A stretch of 64,000 nucleotides of DNA. Origin: Chrysogorgia sp. JL179-B06 (Eukaryota; Cnidaria; Anthozoa; Scleralcyonacea; Chrysogorgiidae). Location: positions 1,818,001-1,882,000 of the forward strand of contig JAYKKM010000054.1 in the NCBI GenBank assembly GCA_035772405.1, in the 5' to 3' direction. A program made the translations under genes and the position numbers. Position 1 is the stretch's first letter. Each line of letters starts with the position of its first letter. Shown in pieces: positions 63,701 through 63,934 of the stretch. Below the pieces are notes generated by a model, which worked only from the letters and a program-made list of their open reading frames with translations, was not told the origin of the DNA and ran no database searches.

Positions 63701-63786
63701 ATCTAGTGTTGCTTCTGACATCGAAAGCTGGGCAGCTTACCAAACTCCCGAAGGCTTCTGGTATTATTATAACAACAAAACTGGAG
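26990..63786 (+). CDS. WBP4: WBP4 (FBP21), spliceosomal WW-domain protein, 5' exons (partial)
   Basis: WBP4 is a pre-mRNA splicing factor with an N-terminal matrin-type zinc finger and two WW domains. Exons: non-coding/start exon 1 ending about 26995; 27079-27151 (AEYWISQPKKFCDFCKCWIA, zinc-finger CxxC); 34973-35035 (SVDFHERGKNHQENV, zinc-finger HxxxxxH); 36435-36506 (coiled basic region); 63468-63540 (AALKAYNKDVKNLN); 63655-63786 (ESWAAYQTPEGFWYYYNNKTGG, first WW domain, cut by the next intron). All junctions are GT-AG and in phase. Exon 2 starts with G followed by GCC GAA, so the initiator ATG appears split AT|G across intron 1 (donor gtaagt at 26996). The remaining exons are right of the window. 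The 27-kb intron 36507-63467 contains the Polinton. Confidence 0.93.
27477..27549 (+). tRNA. tRNA-Ile (anticodon AAU)
   Basis: A complete cloverleaf: acceptor GGTCCGT/ACGGACC, D arm GCTC/GAGC, anticodon loop CTAATAA (AAT), T arm ATGAG/CTCAT with TTCGATC loop, discriminator A. A T8 run at 27552-27559 serves as the RNA polymerase III terminator. It lies on the sense strand of WBP4 intron 2. Confidence 0.95.
28169..28288. mobile_element. PIF/Harbinger-type MITE, TTA duplication
   Basis: GGCCCGGTTTAGACGTCGAA and near-inverse end TTCGATGTTTAAACTGGGCC, flanked on both sides by TTA (28166-28168, 28289-28291). TTA duplication and G-rich ends fit PIF/Harbinger MITEs. Confidence 0.75.
28600..28860 (+). 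pseudogene. LINE RT fragment
   Basis: Broken frames contain the RT active-site neighbourhood LFADDTMIL and the following helix NKKLSIAAIQISNWATASKL. Very short and frameshifted. Confidence 0.6.
29255..30328. repeat. 32-bp minisatellite (GGATCC/ATATCC), main block
   Basis: About 33 copies of AGGATCCTGAAATATCCTGT plus AGGATCTTATAC; each unit contains a GGATCC site and short internal palindromes. The first units (29255-29400) are irregular. Confidence 0.95.
30331..32512 (-). mobile_element. LINE inserted in the minisatellite (minus strand)
   Basis: RT frames in order on the minus strand: 31955-32245, 31500-31823 (VVPLPKVKPVENLKKQLRPI), 31337-31618 (AILFDYKKAFDLIDH), 31085-31294 (SGVPQGTKLGPWLLLVLIND, then YVDDTT) and 30462-31202 (LLGLTISSNLTWNDHI, then RVEKRAMSIICPG). 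This is a nearly full RT with several frameshifts, so inactive. The same 32-bp satellite resumes directly at both borders, showing insertion into an existing array. Confidence 0.9.
32513..32647. repeat. 32-bp minisatellite, second block
   Basis: Four more units of the 29255 array, interrupted by the LINE at 30331-32512. Confidence 0.95.
32705..33062 (-). pseudogene. LINE 3' end (minus strand)
   Basis: Frame 32851-33057 shows the RT C-terminal motif GGRSFLISAVKLWNSIP; an (ATT)n tail lies at 32708-32728. Confidence 0.8.
33312..33420. repeat. Degenerate piece of the GGATCC minisatellite
   Basis: Three or four diverged units (ATATCCTGCAGGATCTTATA) beyond the LINE fragment. Confidence 0.75.
33425..33955. 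other. WBP4 intron, nothing recognised
   Basis: AT-rich; no reading frame or repeat that I recognise between the two satellites. Confidence 0.4.
33960..34765. repeat. Related GGATCCT-rich satellite with longer unit
   Basis: About ten irregular units of roughly 55-65 bp containing GACAGGATCTTAGATTTTCC and GATCCTGTTCAGGATCTTGA, then dense AGGATCCT repeats to 34765. It shares the AGGATCCTG core with the array at 29255. Confidence 0.85.
35570..35642. repeat. Two-copy tandem duplication
   Basis: TTGAGTATTGACTATCACAG followed by CTAGCGCGTGTAGGACACCAG is present twice in direct tandem (unit about 41 bp). Confidence 0.85.
36762..37461. mobile_element. hAT-type element with perfect 8-bp TSD
   Basis: The ends CAGTGAACTC and GAGTTCACTG are flanked by GGCGGGCC at 36754-36761 and 37462-37469. 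The 75-bp terminal repeats share AAAAAGTGAGGCAA. CAGTG ends and an 8-bp duplication are hAT features. The interior has one direct and one inverted copy of the 150-bp module seen in the Mutator-like elements. Non-autonomous; in the WBP4 intron just after exon 4. Confidence 0.85.
38161..38246. mobile_element. 86-bp hAT MITE with perfect 8-bp TSD
   Basis: Starts CAGGGGTGGATTTAGG and ends GGATCCACCCCTG; ATGCTATA is duplicated at 38153-38160 and 38247-38254. Confidence 0.9.
38255..39125 (+). mobile_element. 5'-truncated L2/CR1-type LINE
   Basis: An open frame to 38963 encodes the RT C-terminal region: NIGMLFDCSMSMKQHV, RLDYCNSSYYGLP, LQSVQNAAARLV, LHWLPVDQRINFKI and TLWNSLP. The 3' UTR ends in GCGCTATATAAAAAAAAAA with TTGTATTGTATTTGTATTG, a typical L2-type tail. 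The frame is intact but the endonuclease and RT core are missing. Confidence 0.9.
39130..40850. other. WBP4 intron with unassigned repeat sequence
   Basis: No coding region recognised. The segment near 39600-39665 (GACGTTTCGACGGTTTCAGC, then GGCAGTCATCTTCAGAGTC) looks like part of an interspersed repeat, which I cannot assign. Confidence 0.35.
40855..41164. mobile_element. MITE with GGGGCTATGTCACG ends
   Basis: TAAGGGGCTATGTCACGAT at the left and ATCGTGACATAGCCCCTTTA at the right; 310 bp, no coding capacity. It ends 95 bp before the Polinton. Confidence 0.85.
41260..41945 (+). repeat. Left terminal inverted repeat
   Basis: Outer 175 bp (41260-41434) fold on themselves as a hairpin. The middle contains tandem units built on CACAAATTTGTCAAATCACA and TTTAAAAAATAGTCGTTTC. 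The inner 150 bp is nearly identical to the right repeat (two differences by eye) and ends within the polB stop region at GTCGCCTC. Confidence 0.9.
41907..45527 (-). CDS. polB: Protein-primed DNA polymerase B (Polinton PolB)
   Basis: 1206 residues. It replicates the element by protein priming. An N-terminal extension is followed by a C2H2 finger (about 327-347), exonuclease motifs YADFEAI (about 382), NLRGYDSHF (about 531) and YLKSDVLLLADV (about 676), and polymerase motifs DANNLYGWAM (A, about 774), NNSVFGKTM (B, about 941) and TDTDSLLY (C, about 1032). Between exo I and exo II lies a CxxC...RDHCHVSGKYRG...HRDCN cluster like the endonuclease VII-type zinc region seen in other Polinton polymerases. 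All catalytic acidic residues are present. Its ATG overlaps the stop of the upstream gene (ATGA). The last dozen residues are encoded by the terminal repeat. Confidence 0.96.
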   Translation of the reverse strand: MSRTVKNPLTKRRAHKTSAAVVNSLTDEATNVHGFFGDQETQPVAQDLTPSTHLLDRALRGFTRSYGVEVIDDRDINQVNGSRSAVTNLLRRELGETNGMKVVETVKVTFEKVLGLDKTTYKTAYFNSETFVVINEHDIEGVANRGSEQILTRIAGWLSEGSGWTIDKIDAHYVNVAIYRPLHGSSYIVLPKELRNSMKGLINVNNDDDNECFRWCHLAHKFPVGKHSDRTSKYARHVGELNYDGIDFPVSVRDYNKIEKANDISINVFGYENKQPFPVYVSKEAYPDHMDLLLITNDVGNKHYVYIRDFNKFMYRQTKYKARKHFCRYCLQCFTRADVLESHIEVCLVINGKQAIKMPQKGARVKYENFSRQLNVPFVVYADFEAITQKVHTTKLSSESSYTNAYQRHVDCGYGYKLVCCYDNEYSKPVKVYRGENAVNKFIGEMLEIVEYCKKTSESHFNKEMILTDDDRQDFDEAKSCHICSVEYTSVDVRVRDHCHVSGKYRGSAHRDCNVNFKLTDKIPVIFHNLRGYDSHFIMQEIGKFGQDINVIPNNMEKYMAFMLGKNLVFLDSFQFMSSGLDNLVRNLPRDAFKYTSEVFRDEGLALMTRKGVYPYDYMDSFEKFDERELPSKKDFYSVLNDEHITEEMHEHACDVWDYFDVENMGGYHDLYLKSDVLLLADVFENFRKTCHREYKLDPCHYFTSPGLAWDAMLKMTGVELELLSDIDMFQFVELGMRGGVSYICNRHGVANNKYMKGYDKAQESKYLMYLDANNLYGWAMSRSLPTGGFKWLTEKEIKKVNLREYHNNSKKGLLLEVDLEYPAHLHDLHNDYPLAPEKMEITVDMLSEYCTKIKNKFNVSVGGVKKLVTNLMDKKKYVCHYRNLQLYMDLGLKIKKIHRVLQFDQSKWLGKYIDFNTVKRTAAKNAFEKDFFKLMNNSVFGKTMENLRKRVDVRLVTTEKKLEKLVSKPTFVSCKIFSENLVAVHKVKETLTLNRPAYVGMCILDLSKTLMYDFHYNYIMKKYSSDTCRLHFTDTDSLLYTIKTDDVYSDFMEEREKFDNSDYPADNPFAFKENKKVIGKMKDECAGTPIIEFVGLRSKMYSYLKEGGGGGKTAKGIRKNIIKKVIRHEDYKSVLLEQKQLRHTMKTIRSVKHQLGSYEINKVSLSCFDDKRYLLENGIDSYAYGHKNIEVKGEATNAENSEQTD
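45524..46102 (-). CDS. Zinc-ribbon protein, possible VLTF3-like late transcription factor
   Basis: 192 residues. A four-cysteine ribbon (YYCLDCDVVKH, then YACPKCGDIEW, residues about 32-60) precedes a helical region (ELIKEDFLKVVNVLHSC, YGYYIIRLCHRRR). Ribbon plus helical C-terminus resembles the VLTF3-like transcription factors found in Polintons and large DNA viruses, but the canonical YKR...HF block is not clear and the protein is short. Directly upstream of polB with a 4-base overlap, so presumably co-transcribed. Confidence 0.55.
   Translation of the reverse strand: MDKLMRQMSYGLTIDEIASETQIECGDTFRIYYCLDCDVVKHVTDCGGYACPKCGDIEWGYTQSYSDMRLTRLKSVHKRSWWMGRRLRNVVKGEHLELIKEDFLKVVNVLHSCNLIKGRNVSRYGYYIIRLCHRRRVETLKKVSDLKDGKVKDLFDDNLFGVVYPKLGWCESGDNYYDEWFRKKTSVVYRSQ
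46127..46546 (-). CDS. Small coiled-coil membrane protein
   Basis: 139 residues. N-terminal hydrophobic segment (about 2-22, ASVVAGGIFNAVAFAGAGF), a long coiled coil (about 30-92, with LEQLASAKEVW and LRQRLSDANADI), a YYQP linker and a C-terminal transmembrane helix (about 120-137). The arrangement matches a recurrent uncharacterised protein of invertebrate Polintons. Possibly a virion membrane or vertex component; function unknown. Confidence 0.7.
   Translation of the reverse strand: MASVVAGGIFNAVAFAGAGFMFSKFNHSGYEAEMKRHNHALEQLASAKEVWYENEIAKKDKIQRLRQRLSDANADINDTNHALEELRSVMTIRYSGRVFTDPPKIADYYQPSAEMKEYQLLFVSALGLGSGIVVWVLTQ
46551..46787 (-). CDS. Small membrane protein
   Basis: 78 residues counted from the first ATG (MSAIDRKELMNELYDAL). 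The frame stays open upstream to 46814 without an ATG. Hydrophobic segments at about 16-28 and 47-61 are followed by KWIPTDPFKSM. It starts with spacing typical of the adjoining minus-strand block. Uncharacterised Polinton family; function unknown. Confidence 0.65.
   Translation of the reverse strand: MSAIDRKELMNELYDALLVTTGAVAVSMISKRALGEPLGTPETVRGTVKLAAAVGAGTLLVKWMQSKKWIPTDPFKSM
46811..47140 (-). CDS. Small basic protein with one transmembrane helix
   Basis: 109 residues. A lysine-rich region (PKRVAAGKKLAEISKAAKEK, about 25-45) precedes one hydrophobic helix (about 60-81) and a proline/threonine tail. The basic segment could bind DNA or serve as a core-like peptide; this is inference. First gene of the left-reading block after the divergent promoter region. 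Confidence 0.65.
   Translation of the reverse strand: MVEDPQTAVEAKITADVKSVKVKDPKRVAAGKKLAEISKAAKEKKMREMIVNEEQGSEWSYGYVVGTLGVIIAGASLWYTISSEKVSATPAPVSENHKTCRPALDTLDS
47141..47271. promoter_or_regulatory. Divergent intergenic region with tandem 24-bp repeats
   Basis: Separates oppositely transcribed genes. It contains TGACCTCACAGGTGTCTCACAG and TGACCTCACAGGTATCTCACAG in tandem and a CACGTG box at 47154. Likely a bidirectional promoter; inferred from position. Confidence 0.5.
47272..48006 (+). CDS. Zinc-finger protein of unknown function
   Basis: 244 residues. The N-terminal two thirds is alpha-helical with no recognised domain. The C-terminal part has two C/H pairs that look like finger units: CKVGCNEIL...HVLSPAHRH and YACHPCGVV...RHESSRSH (about 160-215). 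The stop overlaps the start of the thymidine kinase by 17 bases, suggesting coupled expression. It is on the plus strand, between the left and right blocks. Confidence 0.6.
   Translation: MTQAREISEEDIANMLRTAFISVPTLQDASGPIVLNEYFSTYTMFDPDPEGPPKRLGSQIRHTRYLLDAWIDLREDRANELAGVLADIIPVWCYSPFKYLMLASDVYLNNPNGSTATLLGNFLQVFLATLLWKPCPTKAKAWLELAANRDVHVCKVGCNEILGADDIRDHVLSPAHRHFARDESVYACHPCGVVTNDPLHRLRHESSRSHLKNLELQRIFNNEQQLPQQERAFLWRYSNHEETR
47990..48559 (+). CDS. tk: Thymidine kinase (TK1/type II family)
   Basis: 189 residues, the size of cytosolic TK1-type enzymes. It phosphorylates thymidine to dTMP with ATP. P-loop GPMFAGKTTE (residues 12-21), Walker B/catalytic block DEGHWYSD (88-95) in place of the usual DEGQFF, zinc-binding CAVC (144-147) and the lasso VGGAEQYRAVCRRHH (from about 171) with the remaining ligands as C and H. 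The catalytic glutamate E89 is kept. It overlaps the upstream gene by 17 bases. This is a nucleotide-salvage enzyme common in large DNA viruses but not part of the usual Polinton set. Outside the family there is no other good candidate. Confidence 0.93.
   Translation: MKRLGKLEIVIGPMFAGKTTETLRRLVTLSKSGLKVLYMNNAGDTRRTDHAFSTHRQTIVVGSDSLPAKLITNLPSSSEIADYDVIGIDEGHWYSDLSVTREYVKAGIHVIICGLITTEHLKRLGELDTLFPMADDITFLKAYCAVCRDTYGTTVEAPFNWRYNPGPSFVGGAEQYRAVCRRHHPSTQN
48560..48590 (+). terminator. Stem-loop followed by T run after tk
   Basis: GGGGTGT and ACACCCC form a 7-bp stem with a 7-base loop directly after the tk stop, followed by CTTTTTTAAA. It resembles a transcription-termination or transcript-end structure; function is inference. 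Confidence 0.35.
48591..48797. other. Convergent intergenic region
   Basis: Lies between convergent tk and the nuclease gene. No gene recognised; contains short T runs. Confidence 0.4.
48798..49559 (-). CDS. BRO-N / VRR-NUC nuclease / C2H2 fusion
   Basis: 253 residues with three parts. BRO-N (about 1-95): WFKAKEVASALGYARPKDAV, INELGVYSLTFSSK and HSEVLPSV are the family blocks, known for DNA binding in viruses and phages. VRR-NUC-like nuclease (about 108-225): EFDLHTKVVGFL, GTPDLIIANAN, LVIEFKNPGG and a following Q/YKSAGYLTLL; the E...PD...EFK residues of the PD-(D/E)XK fold are visible. C-terminal C2H2 finger (about 228-250, CSHC...HERRYC). Candidate structure-specific nuclease in replication or recombination. 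Isolated on the minus strand, convergent with tk. Confidence 0.88.
   Translation of the reverse strand: MATNLVQLFDGHQITTVNHNGEIWFKAKEVASALGYARPKDAVNDHVEPDCKMKIEQASFINELGVYSLTFSSKMERAKHFGRWVHSEVLPSVKKSLANVGLKHNQFVMITEFDLHTKVVGFLRKYYPEAILIAACGENQDTSSKRINSWKKGYQRGTPDLIIANANRQHSGLVIEFKNPGGTGKTSKEQESLLLRYKSAGYLTLLCDSYDDAITTVIKYLFDVGFQCSHCLRKFKNKSALSNHERRYCKETF
49583..49723 (-). CDS. 46-residue basic small protein
   Basis: ATG at 49723, TAG at 49583-49585. It starts MGWFRKLVRN and has an FFRRRRK cluster, then a hydrophilic tail. It begins 6 bases after the stop of the next minus-strand gene upstream (49730-49936), consistent with the tight spacing of this block. The arginine-rich amphipathic start could be DNA-binding or membrane-active. 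No known homologue recognised; too short to be certain. Confidence 0.5.
   Translation of the reverse strand: MGWFRKLVRNIRNFFRRRRKLETNKTYLLHWYTTNQIYKKPDTYVE
49730..49936 (-). CDS. Small probable N-myristoylated protein
   Basis: 68 residues starting MGACFSRP: glycine 2 and serine 6 fit the N-myristoylation signal, and cysteine 4 could be palmitoylated. Its ATG directly follows the stop of the fibre-like gene. Function unknown; possible membrane-associated structural protein. Confidence 0.6.
   Translation of the reverse strand: MGACFSRPHETYKINKTTDHMFKAGGSFGRGDVTLELHAEIGMRSKKTYGKPIMLPESDKVGVVGDVT
49937..50887 (-). CDS. Fibre-like protein with tail-fibre repeat and lectin-like head
   Basis: 316 residues. 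Residues about 38-70 (GIIDMQGSAIKNVADP, then SDATNKRTLEQ) match the repeated shaft motif of phage and virus fibres (GxxDMxGNxIxNVxDPxxxxDAxNK). The remaining 240 residues are beta-rich with a GSNWETIISNDD block and an EFYGVKIVSGYM end, suggestive of a concanavalin/LamG-like sandwich. Likely a receptor-binding or vertex appendage. It abuts the 68-residue myristoylated gene downstream and lies 2 bases after the 493-residue gene. Fold assignment is inference. Confidence 0.6.
   Translation of the reverse strand: MSLNYGYESDDPHDKILKRTKRHLDEDPKLSATGGRMSGIIDMQGSAIKNVADPVDDSDATNKRTLEQLLSGFLKSQSYNIVLDFNVSTHALKNVEFHTNGSNKVKAIGETSKLVQNNSTYGPIIGISSVSQSFLSPVLTPIPLESGLHFNCPSMQWCDLSIFVVVRLPTRTAGSNWETIISNDDGQWDKFIGYKTGVTNGLAYGGSIPAMESVCTIPSIIDISKMHMISIHWQMDNSHVRVNNVKSADSDFVANMKKIGTPYGTIFGIHRPRIPLAPYAYPSLIEFYGVKIVSGYMTNRDIIIMGGEMMKEYGVK
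50890..52371 (-). CDS. Large structural-type protein with C-terminal membrane anchor
   Basis: 493 residues. The N-terminal 350 residues contain no domain I can name (YYGKYYKLAMANTSK, ASFCCGVSLQHLSVSQEVHP, MRFHLYFTIRRLLRRM). Residues about 395-465 hold three imperfect repeats of a K-K-x-x-QEN-VV unit with PTTV. A C-terminal transmembrane helix (about 472-489) ends in KYTLK. It resembles a recurrent uncharacterised Polinton protein. The start is 14 bp from the start of the divergent gene at 52386. A diverged fossil of its 5' end is found at about 53085-53305. Confidence 0.7.
   Translation of the reverse strand: MQKALHDYYGKYYKLAMANTSKAAHDAKADLIKKYPHATLSKFEFYPNILQDGKIMSVDVYFRNNDILSTDITSTTFKNDKSMWKWLHNSKFPIIWQGGGTIQPLPKGHKNHWGLWDGYPTENVLNYPVNNFKVFVNQNSYFMSKLPVLRVTTSKTKSEWDDSESYYRVVFATYCASFCCGVSLQHLSVSQEVHPVVTSVMRFHLYFTIRRLLRRMEGGETMKSISREFNAYELYGKTSKIPRRHYYQNKVLSDGTLGESRVFTLNDAQNDYKRYVARLSDGFTNIGLQYLNQSIESFVYSTLGAQARTRVSVVGGSAGSLETQQEFRKLFSDSVVQYDVSTWILNMNKSIRDTNVVQNLALSPSTWLMPSNLVILKNKIAGYNNLLKVATETMRFGVNTSLNATTPTITAKKVHQENVVTHSLVVPTTVKKKAHQENVVVPTTVAKKVYQESATPLPMRKALPTSKSDTTTLAIILGFSAVSGYLLTKYTLK
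52372..52385. promoter_or_regulatory. 14-bp divergent start region
   Basis: TATATAATATACTGT-like AT-rich spacer between start codons of two divergent genes. Core promoter elements must overlap it or lie in coding sequence. The duplicated counterpart at 53298-53317 has the same TGCATATAATATACCATATG layout. Confidence 0.4.
52386..53096 (+). CDS. Jelly-roll-like minor capsid candidate, copy 1
   Basis: 236 residues from the first ATG; a second ATG four codons later (MRKLTVFIEGAEKVV) is equally plausible. Beta-rich, with LGPLLGF, YIEVLCDIVE, a SNVITTLPI block and a terminal GAVLLELYIV. The DIVE-to-C-terminus arrangement resembles the single jelly-roll minor capsid (penton-like) proteins of Polintons; that is inference. 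Paralogous to the next gene: first 25 and last 90 residues almost identical, middle strongly diverged. Confidence 0.6.
   Translation: MLYIMRKLTVFIEGAEKVVSFDNAIMVTHDNPCIMVKTATVFWDYHNTTNDSYIRTLVTIRPKVSSYRSTMVGEGHFSFDTLVKTLKLDLSERGVNLEIEKLSPTGKCRARADSAVFFYTLGPLLGFAGDAFIDGDSQWHISPNEVDMYKGLKYIEVLCDIVETESNVGIDGKRSNVITTLPIPTEQSLKGSVQRHVDIESKVSIKKGVYSSMTFRVKPNNGSLKIGAVLLELYIV
53085..53305 (-). pseudogene. Fossil 5' end of the 493-residue gene
   Basis: Runs parallel to 52110-52371 with substitutions and deletions (shared TTTCTGAAATA, GTCGACACTCATGATTT, CATAGTAATC and GAAGGGCTTTCTGCATATA). It was carried along when the neighbouring plus-strand gene was duplicated, and is no longer open through the segment. 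Confidence 0.8.
53318..53995 (+). CDS. Jelly-roll-like minor capsid candidate, copy 2
   Basis: 225 residues, same frame structure as copy 1: identical opening MLYIMRKLTVFIEGAEK, LGVGPLLGFAEG, YVEVSCDIVD and an identical C-terminal 60 residues apart from one or two changes. The diverged middle suggests the copies occupy different positions in one structure, or one is released from constraint. The stop overlaps a possible GTG-initiated extension of the integrase frame; the first integrase ATG is at 54001. Confidence 0.6.
   Translation: MLYIMRKLTVFIEGAEKVVSFDNSVMIVSDNPYIMVKTATVFWDYDNVLANTIDFESNGGSLRFSIPQGHYDFNALVSRMKHTLKFEIERLPFSGKCRIKASLPFRLLGVGPLLGFAEGTSIPKGDAWHVSPNEVDMYRGLRYVEVSCDIVDSESNVGVDGKRSNVITTLPIPTEQSLKGSVQRHVDIESKVSIKKGVYSSMTFRVKPNNDSLKIGAVLLELYIV
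54001..55104 (+). CDS. int: Retroviral-type integrase with chromodomain
   Basis: 367 residues from the ATG at 54001 (the frame opens 9 bases earlier without ATG). An N-terminal helical region is followed by the RNase H-like core with D81 (QMDLVDM), D147 (AQFDDGLEF) and E181 (VVERFNRSLK), a DD33E spacing slightly shorter than the usual 35. Then comes a beta-barrel-like region (FRVGESVRISKYKSVF) and a C-terminal chromodomain (about 322-360: YRVEKVLKRKK, LVKWLGYESKHNSWIPESDI). It catalyses element integration with 6-bp staggered cuts; the chromodomain may guide chromatin targeting. Complete catalytic triad. Confidence 0.95.
   Translation: MELGVETEQGLRDIYYNPKTGFSGVEKLYQSALGDGLKVTRKTVKEWLTAQDTYTRYKPIVRRHKFRATFVGFLGEELQMDLVDMSKYSKQNGGYYWILTGIEILSRYAFGIAVYRKDTKNMTKAVGKLLVDFKDRFGATPKLAQFDDGLEFYNVGVKSLLRKHGVEYFSTESDKKAAVVERFNRSLKSIMWKYFYARGTYKWIDALDQFVDNYNSNVNRSIMMKPKDVDKSNEAEVWTTLFGHQFADTPLPKFRVGESVRISKYKSVFTKGYEANFTEELFKVVKVIRGDPNVYEIEDVSGEQIIGKFYEQELSLVNKKHGDDVYRVEKVLKRKKVRGKKMALVKWLGYESKHNSWIPESDIQNVS
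55111..56061 (+). CDS. Helical protein with C-terminal hydrophobic tail, copy 1
   Basis: 316 residues. A charged, helical N-terminal two thirds (DNLEMGSSNEYKDVVDDELE, then LNPSENMLRESR) precedes ENMVGMSALAISVAAIVTT and two or three hydrophobic helices (about 225-312) ending WLAYNYLN. Only 6 bases after the integrase stop. The tail is shared with the next gene. This tail type recurs in invertebrate Polintons; a virion membrane-active role is possible but unproven. Confidence 0.7.
   Translation: MTESGFDNLEMGSSNEYKDVVDDELERSLERATKDSELAWDDPNVTVGERVRLTKVRSGLAREHGRRERQRVEEAFSNIETRINDNAKDYEDVARSASLLDTTRAEYVDIPGLTPIENRELNSTLNPSENMLRESRIGDAGTLQIKANHFRDLIDKAGERMAELGKKDLTTVGSEEHVNLAERVIGLIQAKDVLIEQREIEEVRERQEIDTDRFQKFKKRARENMVGMSALAISVAAIVTTVIIAGRSNVMKGAMATRSFAQAVKNAITKMGPWAVGLANLVYDALVVGARGLAWLAQNLWVFAVTFAWLAYNYLN
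56062..56120 (+). pseudogene. Fossil of the integrase 3' end
   Basis: Bases 56070-56120 repeat 55068-55110 (ATTCATGGATACCAGAAAGC and AATGTGAGCTAATGTAATATG), i.e. the last codons of integrase and its spacer, now without a reading frame. Confidence 0.85.
56121..57509 (+). CDS. Helical protein with C-terminal hydrophobic tail, copy 2
   Basis: 462 residues, 146 longer than copy 1. Both start with an acidic FDEIEMEDFD-type segment, both contain an LNPS block (about 276), and the last 95 residues (KENMVGLSAVAISVAGIVTT, GPWAVGLANLVY, LAWLAQNLWVL) are close to identical. The extra N-terminal region (about 85-200: DGKTVTIKVLAAPTESSK, FRDVKVVVSRNQGKTFQYSN) is unlike copy 1 and may be an acquired domain. 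Function unknown. Confidence 0.7.
   Translation: MAEGEEGFDEIEMEDFDRLDRYTDDQINDELEKVTQDYSLITDKYVGDDMPDIVRVKHGKLYDIINKLQYEQDRRGVREKETPFIDDGKTVTIKVLAAPTESSKIGLDDALKDIPKTERLGQTIKTSIVRDKKDFFKNALRLDIRKADGPNSKELIDGSTITFDKRDKQSGIVFRDVKVVVSRNQGKTFQYSNAKEAVKVVKEFKQLIKRAGKEHKNTSSGVVDAQLRSEDIAPTEELTDAIVSTASDKVEAEVESRESELNATVATEEEIRELAGILNPSGPNDVKINSLEVMADSYRLKALNETDPVKERQYKNISETAELKADNIRLQEGLKPEHEEANKIIVDEVRNNDLSRLERFKKWAKENMVGLSAVAISVAGIVTTVIITGRSAVMKGAMATKSFAQAVKNAITKMGPWAVGLANLVYNMLTLGAKGLAWLAQNLWVLAVVLAWFAYDYYKLKR
57533..58771 (+). CDS. mcp: Major capsid protein candidate (double jelly-roll)
   Basis: 412 residues. Beta-rich throughout, with blocks seen in Polinton major capsid proteins: VSSCLVPGSLGLVFDF, KLVVRLAGETVYDN, YAPFSMNNNLQYVITLP, LENLELEYETID, NLPRKSMKAIVLLF and a late FLYPNIESVRVTIEGVPNSV. 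A following SQGIPKSKFYAEAKRLFG is also characteristic. The family forms trimeric hexons in an icosahedral shell. The length is at the short end for the family. Immediately upstream of the packaging ATPase, the usual neighbour. Confidence 0.88.
   Translation: MNVTSAELNPGFRRATMGVIKGVRTQHVITLNPNKVSPGEELYIDIPKLKVSSCLVPGSLGLVFDFKNANAKSWFLNNVSKLLVEKLVVRLAGETVYDNNGENYTGVYRDLWESVTARDQMIDYGIGGENLRKLVSKDDSGATSGNVAKVSDALMFGVIGTKQRIKLGKIMNDHGLYAPFSMNNNLQYVITLPKATDIMVAQSGSAVGGYTLENLELEYETIDNQELADEIASGYASGRSLSYEHVTLMKTTEWDKGTTIVNENVNLPRKSMKAIVLLFTNKVRTDSEEFLYPNIESVRVTIEGVPNSVYSQGIPKSKFYAEAKRLFGLGEEHAQFMTIQKFYKDGFALVIDLRSVQDNRNVATGKNIVNTQSGVLLEITKKATTANVMCRVFVISDGLVNFMNNGLQSIQY
58787..59386 (+). CDS. atp: A32-type genome-packaging ATPase
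   Basis: 199 residues. Walker A GMTACGKTHY (residues 11-20) close to the N-terminus, Walker B LIVLDDCAS (about 86-94), then SVIVITQQLTS, the sensor-like Q motif of FtsK/HerA-type packaging ATPases. It drives DNA into capsids in related viruses. It starts 15 bases after the major capsid stop and ends 3 bases before the next gene. Complete motifs. Confidence 0.93.
   Translation: METPFNMLIVGMTACGKTHYLLETLESEYRGKFDYIVLICPTFEWNKAYQDWKYVRDPDVLAIDCTQDNVDAVLKCVTNVFKGTNTLIVLDDCASSQDVKNRTSQLVNLAFSARHFMLSVIVITQQLTSIAKPYRENISKLICFYCPSRSDMKVVIDDYLGNISREKSSAIVTALKNNKYARLEISLRYPYSHEVVIPQ
59390..59908 (+). CDS. Probable N-myristoylated structural protein at the right end
   Basis: 172 residues. It opens MGISNSVMVKR (myristoylation-type start), then an acidic stretch, a coiled helical core (IWRQYELKRMEIANAFLTDL) and a PYVPFLGLLSGG hydrophobic hairpin near the C-terminus. 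Recurrent uncharacterised Polinton protein next to the ATPase. The last 12 residues (EATNAENSEQTD) are the same as those of PolB, because both frames end inside the terminal repeats. Confidence 0.75.
   Translation: MGISNSVMVKRKSEENPTIEELVEDTQAASAPTVEDDIDVRRAELIRLSGDGVVSQSEAYIKKASAKVIDKIWRQYELKRMEIANAFLTDLLISKFASLLDGLNAIENPDELNDELQKDPLLKKDVESIVAIVTPYVPFLGLLSGGITTSKYVYDHHFRKEATNAENSEQTD
59870..60639 (-). repeat. Right terminal inverted repeat
   Basis: Mirror of 41260-41945, 84 bp longer because of extra copies of the internal tandem unit (GATTTGACAAATTTGTGAAAA). The outer 171 bp (about 60469-60639) form a hairpin with nearly identical arms (GTAGTATAGTAAGTAGGG and inverse). Confidence 0.9.
60663..60731. 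repeat. (TA)n microsatellite
   Basis: About 65 bp of TA dinucleotides just right of the Polinton. Confidence 0.95.
61010..61800 (+). pseudogene. Pogo/Tigger-type transposase remnant
   Basis: Broken frames give a helix-turn-helix-like ELLEFHKKNPTFGIRKLVEK with KFGCGKSQV (about 61227-61312), a CENP-B-like SEDFSASTNGWLDRWK (about 61477-61520) and a DDE-core-like TGLFWKALPEKSLS (about 61680-61722) preceded by a NADET-like remnant. Many stops and frameshifts; dead. In the WBP4 intron. Confidence 0.65.
61805..63465. other. AT-rich WBP4 intron
   Basis: No gene recognised. Degenerate GATAGGA repeats occur at about 62725-62835 and 63220-63345. Confidence 0.5.
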
Positions 63787-63934
63787 GTGATTAAAAATAT
63801 TTGAATCTATTTTTTCATGGTAACAGTGGGAAGACTATGGATTGTTTCACTTGATGTAATAGGCGCCATGTTGGTGTACCTCAACAATATAATTTTAATA
63901 TACCCTATAAATGTTCACCAGCATTACCATCAAC